NCBI GenBank assembly: GCA_016840185.1
Contig: JAEOSV010000170.1
Location: 1 to 24,266 of the forward strand
Length of the DNA stretch: 24,266 nt
DNA from: Candidatus Hermodarchaeota archaeon
GTDB lineage: Archaea; Asgardarchaeota; Hermodarchaeia; Hermodarchaeales; Hermodarchaeaceae
Direction: 5' to 3'
A program made the position numbers and the translations under genes. Each line of letters starts with the position of its first letter. Position 1 is the stretch's first letter. Shown here in pieces: positions 7,140-13,820 of the stretch. Under the pieces are notes generated by a model. The model was not told where the DNA came from. It ran no database searches and worked only from the letters and a program-made list of their open reading frames with translations.

Positions 7140-7886
7140 TTATTTGTTTGCTGTGAATTTTTTGATTTGTCGTCCTGCAATTCGTTTCGCGAGGGCCTTC
7201 TTGTAGAAGGGGATTTTGATAGGGTAGTAGTAGTCGGTTTTGTCTTTGTAGTATTCGTAATCGGCGATTCCTTCTTTTTTGTTTATTTCTGAGATGGCTT
7301 TGAAGATGTAGAAATAGACGAAATCGTTGAAGGTAGGGCTATATCGTACGCCTTTCTGGATGGCTTTGATTAGTTGTTTGAAGGCTTGGAGGGTCTGTTC
7401 GAGATTGTATTGGGTTTCGGTTTCTGATTTGGTGGATATGAAGAGTTCCAGGGTTTGTACGACGTTAAACCCGAATTGCCCGATGTTGCTACTCAGATAT
7501 TCTGTTGCTGCGTCGGCTCCGAATCCTTTGCAAGTTGCCATAAATAGGGCAAATTTGTCAAATAAGTAGGGTCGATGGGCGATATATCCGAGTTTGTCCA
7601 TGAACTTTTTCATGAGTGCGGAAATATGGCGGGTGTGTGTTGGTGTGGCAAACACGACGCCATCGGCTTCTTCGATTTTTTTCAGAATAGTATCACGATC
7701 ATCGTTTAGTGGACATTTCTCTGGACCTCGGTTTATACAGGCATAGCATCCGTAGCAGTCCTTCAGTTCCATATCTTTGAGCATCAATATTTCATATTTA
7801 ACATCAGGGAAGTGGTCTTTCATTGCGTTGAGAAGTTTGTAGGTTCCGCCTTTCCGAGGGCTTCCACAGATGGCAAGTATCTTCAT
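7140..7886 (-). CDS. Iron-sulfur flavoprotein / NADPH-dependent FMN reductase family protein
   Basis: 248 residues, flavodoxin-like. The N-terminal strand and loop M-K-I-L-A-I-C-G-S-P-R-K-G-G-T (G8-T15) is the FMN phosphate-binding motif. C44-x2-C47-x2-C50-x7-C58 matches the compact cysteine motif that binds a [4Fe-4S] cluster in Methanosarcina iron-sulfur flavoprotein (Isf). A-T-P-T-H follows as the second flavin loop. The family moves electrons between ferredoxin or NAD(P)H and small acceptors, often in oxidant defence. The protein is longer than typical Isf (about 190 residues), with an aromatic, Lys-rich C-terminal extension from about residue 180. The start at 7886 is preferred over a longer frame (to 7949) because AGGTAGG lies about 9 nt upstream and the flavodoxin strand begins there. 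The physiological partner is not visible. Confidence 0.85.
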   Translation of the reverse strand: MKILAICGSPRKGGTYKLLNAMKDHFPDVKYEILMLKDMELKDCYGCYACINRGPEKCPLNDDRDTILKKIEEADGVVFATPTHTRHISALMKKFMDKLGYIAHRPYLFDKFALFMATCKGFGADAATEYLSSNIGQFGFNVVQTLELFISTKSETETQYNLEQTLQAFKQLIKAIQKGVRYSPTFNDFVYFYIFKAISEINKKEGIADYEYYKDKTDYYYPIKIPFYKKALAKRIAGRQIKKFTANK

Positions 7887-8007
7887 GATGTTTTGCCTAC
7901 CTTTCTTGTGTTGTTGAGCTCTTCGAGGGGAAGAAGAGAAGTAACACATACGTGTTCCAGTTAAAAACCTCGTTTTTATTCTAAAACGACGAATTTCCAG
8001 CTAGACG

Positions 8008-8024
8008 TTTGTGCAAGTTACCCC
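8008..8024 (+). repeat. Copy 2 of the intergenic word, extended to TTTGTGCAAGTTACCCC
   Basis: The 13-bp word is followed here by CCCC. The same 17 bases occur inverted at 9057-9073, so the pair brackets the methyltransferase-like gene and the 104-aa membrane gene. Confidence 0.6.
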
Positions 8025-8056
8025 CGAAAACAGCTTTAGGTCAGGGTTTTCAGGGG

Positions 8057-8530
8057 TTAAAGGGGTATCCATTTTCGAACCCGTTTTTTATAGGCTAAAT
8101 ATTCATCTCCGAATTTTGCTTCCAGGCGTTGTTCTTCATCGTTGGCCAGGTAGTTGTAGCCGATGAAGACGGCGATGAGGGGGATCAAGGTGATTAGGGA
8201 AAGAGTGGTGATCCAGATGCCGACGTGGACGAGAACCATGCCCAGGTACATGGGGTGGCGGACGCGTGCATAGGGTCCTGTGTTGATGATGTGGGGTTCG
8301 GTGCCTTCGAAGACAATATCAGATTTAGAGGTGAGCCAGAGGCTGAGAATGACAATTATAATGCCAATAATGACATTGAAGAAGAAGGGAGTGATGTAAA
8401 CGAGAGCGGTAAGACGGAAGAGGAAGGAATCCAGAAGCCAAATTATGATGTAAAACAGAAATAGCCCGATCATAAGTTGGTGACCACGGGGGTGTTCACC
8501 TGCCATGTGTGGGGGACCTTGATGTGACAT
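8057..8530 (-). CDS. Isoprenylcysteine carboxyl methyltransferase-like membrane methyltransferase
   Basis: 157 residues with about four hydrophobic helices (roughly 19-39, 43-66, 96-112, 113-129). The C-terminal half has the hallmark of the ICMT/PEMT/NnrU-type superfamily: G-P-Y-A-R-V-R-H-P-M-Y (85-95), a helical pair, then D-E-E-Q-R-L with F-G-D-E-Y-x-x-Y (131-147) and a terminal W-I-P. These residues bind S-adenosylmethionine and place the membrane-embedded acceptor, a prenylated cysteine or a phospholipid headgroup in known members. Which acceptor is used cannot be read here; no prenyltransferase or lipid gene is adjacent. The ATG at 8530 follows AAGTGA. The His-rich N-terminus is not a signal peptide. 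The 104-aa membrane gene upstream is co-oriented, 91 bp away. Confidence 0.8.
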   Translation of the reverse strand: MSHQGPPHMAGEHPRGHQLMIGLFLFYIIIWLLDSFLFRLTALVYITPFFFNVIIGIIIVILSLWLTSKSDIVFEGTEPHIINTGPYARVRHPMYLGMVLVHVGIWITTLSLITLIPLIAVFIGYNYLANDEEQRLEAKFGDEYLAYKKRVRKWIPL

Positions 8531-8550
8531 AGATATTCACTTCTTAGTAT

Positions 8551-8565
8551 GAGTTCGTGAAACTC
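8551..8565. promoter_or_regulatory. Inverted repeat GAGTT-N5-AACTC upstream of the methyltransferase-like gene
   Basis: A short perfect dyad lies 21-35 bp before the ATG at 8530, where an archaeal core promoter or operator would sit. TTAGTAT flanks it on both sides (8545-8551 and 8573-8579). It could be a regulator site. It is short enough to arise by chance. Confidence 0.3.
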
Positions 8566-8621
8566 AGATATTTTAGTATTCACAATCACCAAAACATCGG
8601 GAAAAAACGTCGTTTTAGAGA

Positions 8622-8936
8622 TTAATAGCTAGCTGAGGGACTGGTTGAATAGAGGAGTAAGAAACCGATGATGAATCCGAGGGCAAATAAGATAATGGAG
8701 ATGATTCCACCCCAGGCAATGAAGAAAGAGACGAGACCCAGCATGAGGTTCATGAGGAATTCGGGGAGGAGGGTGTAGTTGGCGACGATGAAGAAGGGGA
8801 TAGACCAGAAGGCGATGCCGAAGCAGATCCCGAGAAAAATGGCGGTGATGGGACGGCTAATTCGCCCAGCGACCTTCGCAATAGCATCGTTGATATCTTG
8901 TAGGATATTTCGAGGTTCAACATCACTGTCTGTCAC
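8622..8936 (-). CDS. Small membrane protein, 104 residues
   Basis: An N-terminal soluble, slightly acidic helix of about 30 residues (T-D-S-D-V-E-P-R-N-I-L-Q-D-I-N) precedes two to three hydrophobic helices at about 31-53, 60-75 and 77-96. The tail is S-T-S-P-S-A-S-Y. No family is recognised. The start is GTG, supported by AGGATG 9 nt upstream and a TATA-like box about 35 bp upstream. It is co-oriented with the methyltransferase-like gene below and the 65-aa membrane gene above, with about 90-155 bp between each, so separate promoters are likely. A membrane-stress or accessory role is possible, but nothing in the sequence shows it. Confidence 0.65.
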   Translation of the reverse strand: MTDSDVEPRNILQDINDAIAKVAGRISRPITAIFLGICFGIAFWSIPFFIVANYTLLPEFLMNLMLGLVSFFIAWGGIISIILFALGFIIGFLLLYSTSPSASY

Positions 8937-8970
8937 GATTTTCGCATCCTGGATATGCTTGTCCTATGGA

Positions 8971-8983
8971 ATTATAAAAAGCT
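8971..8983 (-). promoter_or_regulatory. TATA-like box for the 104-aa membrane gene
   Basis: CTTTTTATAAT on the minus strand, preceded by a purine-rich GAAG as in a BRE. It lies about 35-47 bp before the GTG at 8936. Confidence 0.5.
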
Positions 8984-9056
8984 TCATCCTTCTGCACCCT
9001 AATGTTTCCAAGTTCACCTTAAAATCATCGTTTACCCTGGAAAATAGAGCATCTGA

Positions 9057-9073
9057 GGGGTAACTTGCACAAA
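9057..9073 (-). repeat. Copy 3 of the intergenic word, inverted
   Basis: On the minus strand this reads TTTGTGCAAGTTACCCC, identical to 8008-8024. It lies 20 bp beyond the stop codon of the 65-aa membrane gene. Confidence 0.6.
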
Positions 9074-9092
9074 AACTGGAGAAGGAGTGGCG

Positions 9093-9290
9093 TTATTGGT
9101 CGAAAAACTTCTTTTCTTCGTCCTCGGGTATGTCGGTTGCTTCTTTGCAAAAAAGGCTGAAGATGAAACAGACGCCAATCATGAGTGGTAGCCAAAGCCA
9201 ATTGACCAAGGCAATACTGAGGATGATTCCGAGGACGATACCGACGATCACAGCGATGATGATGCGTTTGTATAGTGGTGTCAGTTTCAT
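9093..9290 (-). CDS. Small two-helix membrane protein with acidic tail
   Basis: 65 residues: a basic N-terminus (K-L-T-P-L-Y-K-R), two hydrophobic helices (about 10-28 and 32-47) joined by a tight N-W-L-W-L-P turn, then a charged tail (I-P-E-D-E-E-K-K-F-F-D-Q). By the positive-inside rule at least the N-terminus is cytoplasmic. GGAG lies about 9 nt before the ATG. A TATA-like GTATAAAAC lies about 40-50 bp upstream, in the region shared with the divergent protease gene. The family is not recognised. Size and form resemble the proteins at 6040-6240 and 13007-13204, but sequence similarity is not clear by eye. Confidence 0.65.
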   Translation of the reverse strand: MKLTPLYKRIIIAVIVGIVLGIILSIALVNWLWLPLMIGVCFIFSLFCKEATDIPEDEEKKFFDQ

Positions 9291-9433
9291 AGATGGTGGC
9301 TCCGTGGGTTTTGCTGGTATGCGTTGTGGGGTTTTATACGGGTTTCTCTTGGGTGGTTAAGAGATAAATACGAGGTGAGGGCTAGGGGGGGTTGCTTATT
9401 TCCGCGGGCTTCCCTCATGAGAAATTGTCTCTT

Positions 9434-9440
9434 AGGAGGA
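9434..9440 (+). promoter_or_regulatory. Strong Shine-Dalgarno AGGAGGA fixing the protease start
   Basis: AGGAGGA lies 6 nt before the ATG at 9447, where a typical signal peptide begins. The frame is open upstream to 9324, but that part has no ribosome-binding site and no export signal. Confidence 0.8.
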
Positions 9441-9446
9441 TTTTCT

Positions 9447-12140
9447 ATGAAACGAACATCAAAACTCACTTGTATTCTTCTTTTTGCGCTTCTTGTTGGT
9501 TCATTGTGTGCGGTGGTTCCATCCTTGGCTTTTGTTCCGCAGGCTTCGGTAACTGCACGTACTGTGAAGGTCATTCCGGTGGATGATGTAGAATCGGCGG
9601 AATGTCAGACCGACTTGATGATTGATTTGAGAACAACCGTGGCGACAGAAATCGCAGAGATATTGCACCCAGATCCCACGGCTTCTGTTAGCTTTAATCC
9701 ACGAACGAAGGTGGAAACCGCAAATCCGGGTTTAAATACGCTCATCGAGTATCTTTCGGTGCAGCAAACTGATGGATTTGAGGGGCTGTTGGCTCAGAAT
9801 CCGGAAAGTGTGTTGCAAACTGATGACCGAACCCAAATTACAACTACGACGAACTTCCCGTGGAATACGATTTGTAAGCTCTATATTGAGCACCCTACCA
9901 GTGGTACAGCAGTGGGAACAGGGTTCTTTGTGGATGATTTTCACGTCTTAACGGCGGGTCATTGTGTCTACTTGCACGATGAGTTAGGATGGCCATCAGA
10001 TGCGTGGGCTGACGAAGTTACGATTATTCCAGCGATGGATGAAGGTTATGCGCCCTATGGCAAGGCGAAAATGTCGACTATGTGGTCGTATACCGGTTGG
10101 ACGAATGACCGAAATCATGAACACGATTGGGGCCTTATCCGAATTGATCGAAATCTCGGAACCACTGTGGGTTGGATGGGACGAGAAACAGCACCCTACA
10201 CTGATCCCATTTACAGTTCCAGTACGACAATCAATAGTGCTGGATATCCTGGTGACCGCGATTTGGGTCTCAACATGTACTATGATTATAATACAACTCG
10301 TGTGGCGAATGATAACAACCACTGGTATTATGTGGATACAGCCGGTGGACAGAGTGGCATGCCCATTTGGCGACTGACCGGCGGAAATCGGTATGTCCAA
10401 ACGGTTCACGCTTATGGCAATGATGGCTCGGGATCTAATCATGGAACCCGGCTCAATCAAAACAAATACGATCAATTGAACACGTGGTTGACCGGTGATG
10501 CAGGTAATCAACCCACTGATATTCCGGATTTAGTGGATACGGGGCAGCGGTACAGCCTTCAGTGGGATGCCGTGGATCCGGATTATAGTGAACGTTTTGG
10601 TAGTTTCACCCCGAGCTTGGTTGGTGACGGTACGACTCTCTTTTCAGTAGAGACCTTTGTAACCAATTTTGGTCGAGTCTCTTCAGGAGCCTTCACGGTC
10701 TCATTCTACGCCTCCACGAATACTATCATCTCTACGGGAGACTATCTCATTGGCACTGATAGCGTGAGCAGTTTGTCCGGGAATGGGAATGTTGCGGTGA
10801 GTTGGGCGGGAGCCTTTCCCTCCGGACCTCCCAGTGGTAACTACTACGTGGGGTGGATTATTGATTCCGGGACCGTGATTACAGAACACGATGAATCAAA
10901 CAATCGTGGAGTCATTACGTCATACCAATTGCAAGTGGACGCCGATGCGCCGACGAACCCCACAGGTTTCACTTCAACACCCAGCATTAGTATCTGGACC
11001 ACCGATAACACCATCTATGTCGATTGGTCAGGTGCCGCCGACCCTGAAAGCGGTGTATACGGATATGGTCTATGGTGGTCACAAAATCCTGATGATATTC
11101 CATCGGCAACTGTTGACACCCTGAATTCGTTCTATACCAGCTCAGCACTACCTTCAGGAGATGGTTGGTATTTGCATATTCGCTCACGCGATAATGCGGG
11201 AAACTGGGCAGCTGGCGCCTATCATGCGGGCCCATTCAGAATTGATACCGTTAATCCGTCCACGAGCTATTCTTTGGAGGGAACGACGGGCTTGATGTCT
11301 TGGTATGTAACACTTGTGAACATCACGTTACTCCCGTCTGATAGTCATAGTGGAATCGATACAACATACATCAATATCAACGGCACCGGATGGACCACTT
11401 ATTCTGGGAAAATACTGCTAAACACGCAGGGCACCTACACGATTCAGTATTATTCAACGGATAACGTGGGGCACACTGAATCCACCAATAACCTTGAGGT
11501 CAAAATCGATTCGGTAGCTCCCTCGAGTAGTGCTATTGTCTCAGGAACACCTTCTGGAGGCTGGTATAATGCCGATATCTCCATAACACTGTCCTCAACA
11601 GATGCGACGAGTGGTCTAGACGACTTCCTTTATCGAATCGACGGTGGAATCTGGACATCATACTCCACCGCAATCGACTTTACAACCGAAGGCACCTTCA
11701 CCCTTGAATTTTACGGAGAAGATCACGCTGGAAACGATGAAACAACACACACTTTGACTATACGGCTTGACAAAAGTAATCCCACCTGGGATGATGCTCC
11801 TACCAACCAGTTACTACCCTTTGGTGTGCCCTTGCGTTTTGATTGCAACGCCAGTGACAACCTTTCAGGGATTAGCGCCTGGGGTATTAATGATACCAGC
11901 AATTTCGAAATCAACGGTGCGGGAGTGCTAGTCAGTGATGGATTACTAAATGCAGGCACTTACGGATTGGAAATCGTCGTCACAGATGTAGCAGGCAATG
12001 AGCTTGTGGCGTTGATTACCATCACCCAACAAGCCCCTCCACCGGGAATACCAGGATTTCCAGCATATGCTATCGTTCTCGGCCTGTTTGCTGCTTTGAG
12101 TTTGGGAATCGTGCTTCGACGTCGTCGGAAGCCCATCTAG
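9447..12140 (+). CDS. Secreted V8-like (S1B) serine protease with CARDB and Ig-like domains and a PGF-type C-terminal anchor
   Basis: 897 residues. Signal peptide at 1-29, then a propeptide-like stretch to about 135. The trypsin-fold domain (about 138-350) has all three catalytic residues: H172 in L-T-A-G-H-C, D227 in H-D-W-G-L-I, and S303 in G-G-Q-S-G-M-P. This resembles glutamyl endopeptidases of family S1B. C143 and C173 could form the usual disulfide beside the active-site His. A CARDB-like domain (about 353-490, with V-T-N-F-G and D-E-S-N-N-R-G) and about four Ig-like repeats (I-D-x-x-x-P spacers) follow. The C-terminus is P-G-F-P, a hydrophobic helix and R-R-R-R-K, resembling archaeal PGF-CTERM-type sorting tails. 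So it is probably exported, cell-anchored and holds its protease away from the membrane. Substrate unknown. Confidence 0.9.
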   Translation: MKRTSKLTCILLFALLVGSLCAVVPSLAFVPQASVTARTVKVIPVDDVESAECQTDLMIDLRTTVATEIAEILHPDPTASVSFNPRTKVETANPGLNTLIEYLSVQQTDGFEGLLAQNPESVLQTDDRTQITTTTNFPWNTICKLYIEHPTSGTAVGTGFFVDDFHVLTAGHCVYLHDELGWPSDAWADEVTIIPAMDEGYAPYGKAKMSTMWSYTGWTNDRNHEHDWGLIRIDRNLGTTVGWMGRETAPYTDPIYSSSTTINSAGYPGDRDLGLNMYYDYNTTRVANDNNHWYYVDTAGGQSGMPIWRLTGGNRYVQTVHAYGNDGSGSNHGTRLNQNKYDQLNTWLTGDAGNQPTDIPDLVDTGQRYSLQWDAVDPDYSERFGSFTPSLVGDGTTLFSVETFVTNFGRVSSGAFTVSFYASTNTIISTGDYLIGTDSVSSLSGNGNVAVSWAGAFPSGPPSGNYYVGWIIDSGTVITEHDESNNRGVITSYQLQVDADAPTNPTGFTSTPSISIWTTDNTIYVDWSGAADPESGVYGYGLWWSQNPDDIPSATVDTLNSFYTSSALPSGDGWYLHIRSRDNAGNWAAGAYHAGPFRIDTVNPSTSYSLEGTTGLMSWYVTLVNITLLPSDSHSGIDTTYININGTGWTTYSGKILLNTQGTYTIQYYSTDNVGHTESTNNLEVKIDSVAPSSSAIVSGTPSGGWYNADISITLSSTDATSGLDDFLYRIDGGIWTSYSTAIDFTTEGTFTLEFYGEDHAGNDETTHTLTIRLDKSNPTWDDAPTNQLLPFGVPLRFDCNASDNLSGISAWGINDTSNFEINGAGVLVSDGLLNAGTYGLEIVVTDVAGNELVALITITQQAPPPGIPGFPAYAIVLGLFAALSLGIVLRRRRKPI

Positions 12141-12162
12141 GGCTTCCCCACCTCTTTTTCTT
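12127..12162 (+). terminator. Hairpin terminator overlapping the protease stop codon
   Basis: GGAAGCCC (12127-12134) pairs perfectly with GGGCTTCC (12140-12147) around a five-base loop. The TAG stop lies in the loop and the first base of the right arm. A pyrimidine-rich CTCTTTTTCTTTT tract follows. Confidence 0.7.
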
Positions 12163-12234
12163 TTCATCTAGATTCGGTTTTCACGTTGAGATAGAATATT
12201 ATGTGACATTGCATGTATCTGCTTTCGAACAGTT

Positions 12235-12918
12235 ATGACAACGTGGTATAATACAACGAGTCTGCGGGGGAAGCTAATTGAGCTGGGAGCGTCACTCGTT
12301 GGGTTTGCGGATTTGGAAGGAGTTCTCCCATATCCATTTGACCGATTTCCGCGAGGAGTGAGTATTGGTGCGAGGTTATCGGATGGTATCGTGGATGAGG
12401 TGCTCACAGGTCCGACGAAGGCATATGCGTATCATTATCATGCAATGAATCGGTTCTTAGATGATCTTGCGATTCAGGCTATGAACTTGTTGCTGAAATG
12501 GGGGTACACGGCGTTTCCTATTCCTACATCGCAGACGGTGAATCGGAAAACGAACGAAGGGCATGTTTCACACAAGATGGTGGCCACTCGAGCGGGGTTG
12601 GGGTGGATTGGGAGGAGCGCGTTGCTGATTACCCCAGAGTTTGGTCCGCGGCTTCGATTGACGTCGGTGTTAACCAATGCCCCGTTACAAACTGGAAAAC
12701 CCATAGAAGATAGCCAGTGTGGGAAGTGTCAGGAGTGTGTTAAAGCGTGTCCGGTGGATGCGATTCGGGGTGAGATCTGGTCAGTGAAAAGTGATCGGGT
12801 GGATTTGCTCGATGTGGATCGGTGCGCATTGAAGATTGACCAAGGAAAGGATGAAGTGGGTGCACCGGTGTGCGGGGTCTGCGTGCAGACCTGCCCGAAG
12901 GGCGGAAAAGCGCTTTAA
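12235..12918 (+). CDS. QueG-like (epoxyqueuosine reductase family, COG1600) double [4Fe-4S] protein
   Basis: 227 residues. The central part V-S-H-K-M-V-A-T-R-A-G-L-G-W-I-G-R-S (111-128) and the following hydrophobic strands match the corrinoid-binding domain of QueG-type reductases. Then come C162-x2-C165-x2-C168-x3-C172-P and C197 with C213-x2-C216-x3-C220-P. These eight cysteines are enough for two [4Fe-4S] clusters, as in QueG and reductive dehalogenases. QueG reduces epoxyqueuosine in tRNA using cobalamin, but this protein lacks the C-terminal HEAT-like extension of canonical QueG. Archaea mostly make archaeosine instead, so a different corrinoid or redox role is likely. No Shine-Dalgarno motif precedes the ATG; a weak AT-rich box (12193-12203) at about -32 to -42 would give a very short leader. 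It has its own transcript, after the protease terminator. Confidence 0.75.
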   Translation: MTTWYNTTSLRGKLIELGASLVGFADLEGVLPYPFDRFPRGVSIGARLSDGIVDEVLTGPTKAYAYHYHAMNRFLDDLAIQAMNLLLKWGYTAFPIPTSQTVNRKTNEGHVSHKMVATRAGLGWIGRSALLITPEFGPRLRLTSVLTNAPLQTGKPIEDSQCGKCQECVKACPVDAIRGEIWSVKSDRVDLLDVDRCALKIDQGKDEVGAPVCGVCVQTCPKGGKAL

Positions 12919-13006
12919 AACTCTGTTGATGCATTCAGAATCTGGGTAGTTTGGGAATGTGAAACAGAAGCTACGGAGTGCACTCGAGACCTTTTTCGTG
13001 AATAGG

Positions 13007-13204
13007 TTAGTTGCTGGTAAGCAGTATGATCTCCAAGGTGAGGAGATAGAGGAAGCAGATGAGTAACACCCAGGCGACTTCGGGGAATTGTATCGCACTG
13101 AGAATACATCCTGCTCCTAACGCAATCAACACGATGAGTAGGAATCGTGAGATGGTTTGATTTTCAATATTCTGAAACGGTTGATATTTTCCCTCGGTTT
13201 TCAT
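13007..13204 (-). CDS. Small two-helix membrane protein
   Basis: 65 residues: a polar N-terminus of 20 residues (K-T-E-G-K-Y-Q-P-F-Q-N-I-E-N-Q), then two hydrophobic helices (about 21-39 and 43-63) that run almost to the C-terminus. No family is recognised. The ATG is preceded by GTGATAAG and, further up, GAGG. A good TATA-like box lies 37-48 bp upstream. It is convergent with the QueG-like gene (88 bp between stops), so no operon with it. A partner in a membrane complex is possible, but no evidence is visible. Confidence 0.6.
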   Translation of the reverse strand: MKTEGKYQPFQNIENQTISRFLLIVLIALGAGCILSAIQFPEVAWVLLICFLYLLTLEIILLTSN

Positions 13205-13240
13205 CTTATCACATTCCTCATGGATATTTAGTAAACCTAG

Positions 13241-13252
13241 GATTATAAAATT
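13241..13252 (-). promoter_or_regulatory. TATA-like box for the 65-aa membrane gene
   Basis: AATTTTATAATC on the minus strand, 37-48 bp before the ATG at 13204, immediately downstream of a hairpin that may end the preceding gene. Confidence 0.5.
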
Positions 13253-13260
13253 GCGCAGAA

Positions 13261-13279
13261 AGACACTGAGAAGGTGTCT
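13261..13279 (-). terminator. Possible terminator hairpin after the 58-aa gene
   Basis: AGACAC (13261-13266) pairs with GTGTCT (13274-13279) around seven bases, 30 bp past the stop at 13309. The tract that follows on the minus strand is only mildly T-rich. Confidence 0.35.
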
Positions 13280-13308
13280 AGGGAGGTCCGATGAATTTTG
13301 TATGTTGA

Positions 13309-13485
13309 TTATTTTTTGTCTTTGGCACTATTGATGGAGGCGCTGAGCTTGACTTTGCCGTCCTTGTCGTCAAGTTCGACGGTGATTTGGGCCTCTACTT
13401 TTTTGGTTTGCCCAGTTTGGATGGGTAGGAGCATGAGCTCGGCGATGCCGTCTAATAGCGAGTTGTCGTCTGCTTCGGTACTCAT
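13309..13485 (-). CDS. Small acidic protein of 58 residues, unknown
   Basis: A short frame with good protein character: M-S-T-E-A-D-D-N-S-L-L-D-G-I-A-E-L-M, a turn with P-I-Q-T-G-Q-T, an alternating strand K-K-V-E-A-Q-I-T-V-E-L, the turn D-D-K-D-G-K, then V-K-L-S-A-S-I and a Lys-rich end. The predicted form is one helix followed by a two-stranded hairpin. GGTGAT, complementary to the 16S tail, lies a few bases before the ATG. A plus-strand frame over the same bases (13298-13501) is Ser/Leu-rich and looks like its shadow. No family is recognised. It is co-oriented with the 65-aa membrane gene downstream, 104 bp away. Confidence 0.6.
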   Translation of the reverse strand: MSTEADDNSLLDGIAELMLLPIQTGQTKKVEAQITVELDDKDGKVKLSASINSAKDKK

Positions 13486-13675
13486 CACATCACCCCGCTG
13501 AAGAGGTTGTTTCTATCAGTGTTTGTGCCTGATTTTCCCTAAGAAGGCTGGTATTACACCGTATTTATACCTGAAGCATTTGAGAAATCCGAATTGCCAT
13601 TAGCCACACAAAGACAAGCAGTATAACTCCTTCCGAAGAGGGTTTCAAAGATTGAACCATGTTTTTACGTCATTG

Positions 13676-13801
13676 ATGCGGAAACAACGCGCTAAGGGCT
13701 TCAAATGGCGAGATAAAAACGGAAAACGCCCCAGCCAGTTCTGGATTTTGGTATTACCAGCGATTAAATCGACTCATCGGAATTTCACTGATGTATATTG
13801 A
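13676..13801 (+). CDS. Possible 41-residue basic microprotein ahead of XerA
   Basis: An ATG frame of 41 codons ends 19 bp before the recombinase start. The product is Lys/Arg-rich at the N-terminus (M-R-K-Q-R-A-K-G-F-K-W-R-D-K-N-G-K-R) with a hydrophobic W-I-L-V-L-P core. There is no Shine-Dalgarno motif and no recognised family. It may be a small DNA-binding partner of the recombinase, a gene remnant, or chance. Confidence 0.2.
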   Translation: MRKQRAKGFKWRDKNGKRPSQFWILVLPAIKSTHRNFTDVY

Positions 13802-13806
13802 CTGCT

Positions 13807-13812
13807 AGGTGA
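13807..13812 (+). promoter_or_regulatory. Shine-Dalgarno AGGTGA that decides the XerA start
   Basis: AGGTGA lies 8 nt before the ATG at 13821. An in-frame GTG at 13809 overlaps this motif and is less likely to be the start. Confidence 0.6.
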
Positions 13813-13820
13813 AACTGATT

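Noticed and set aside
7053..7292. 79-codon plus-strand frame opposite the flavoprotein end
   Set aside because: Antisense shadow of a well-supported gene, with biased Val/Phe composition.
7980..8619. Inverted 12-mer CGTCGTTTTAGA at 7980-7991 (minus) and 8608-8619 (plus)
   Set aside because: Flanking bases do not align and the order of nearby words differs, so it is not convincing as one repeat element.
9996..10511. 171-codon frame opposite the protease domain
   Set aside because: Antisense shadow; the plus strand holds the complete catalytic triad and a strong ribosome-binding site.
13298..13501. 67-codon plus-strand frame, Ser/Leu-rich
   Set aside because: Lies opposite the 58-aa minus-strand frame, which has better composition and a ribosome-binding site.
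13565..13660. 31-codon minus-strand frame with a hydrophobic core
   Set aside because: Very short, no ribosome-binding site; cannot be separated from chance.
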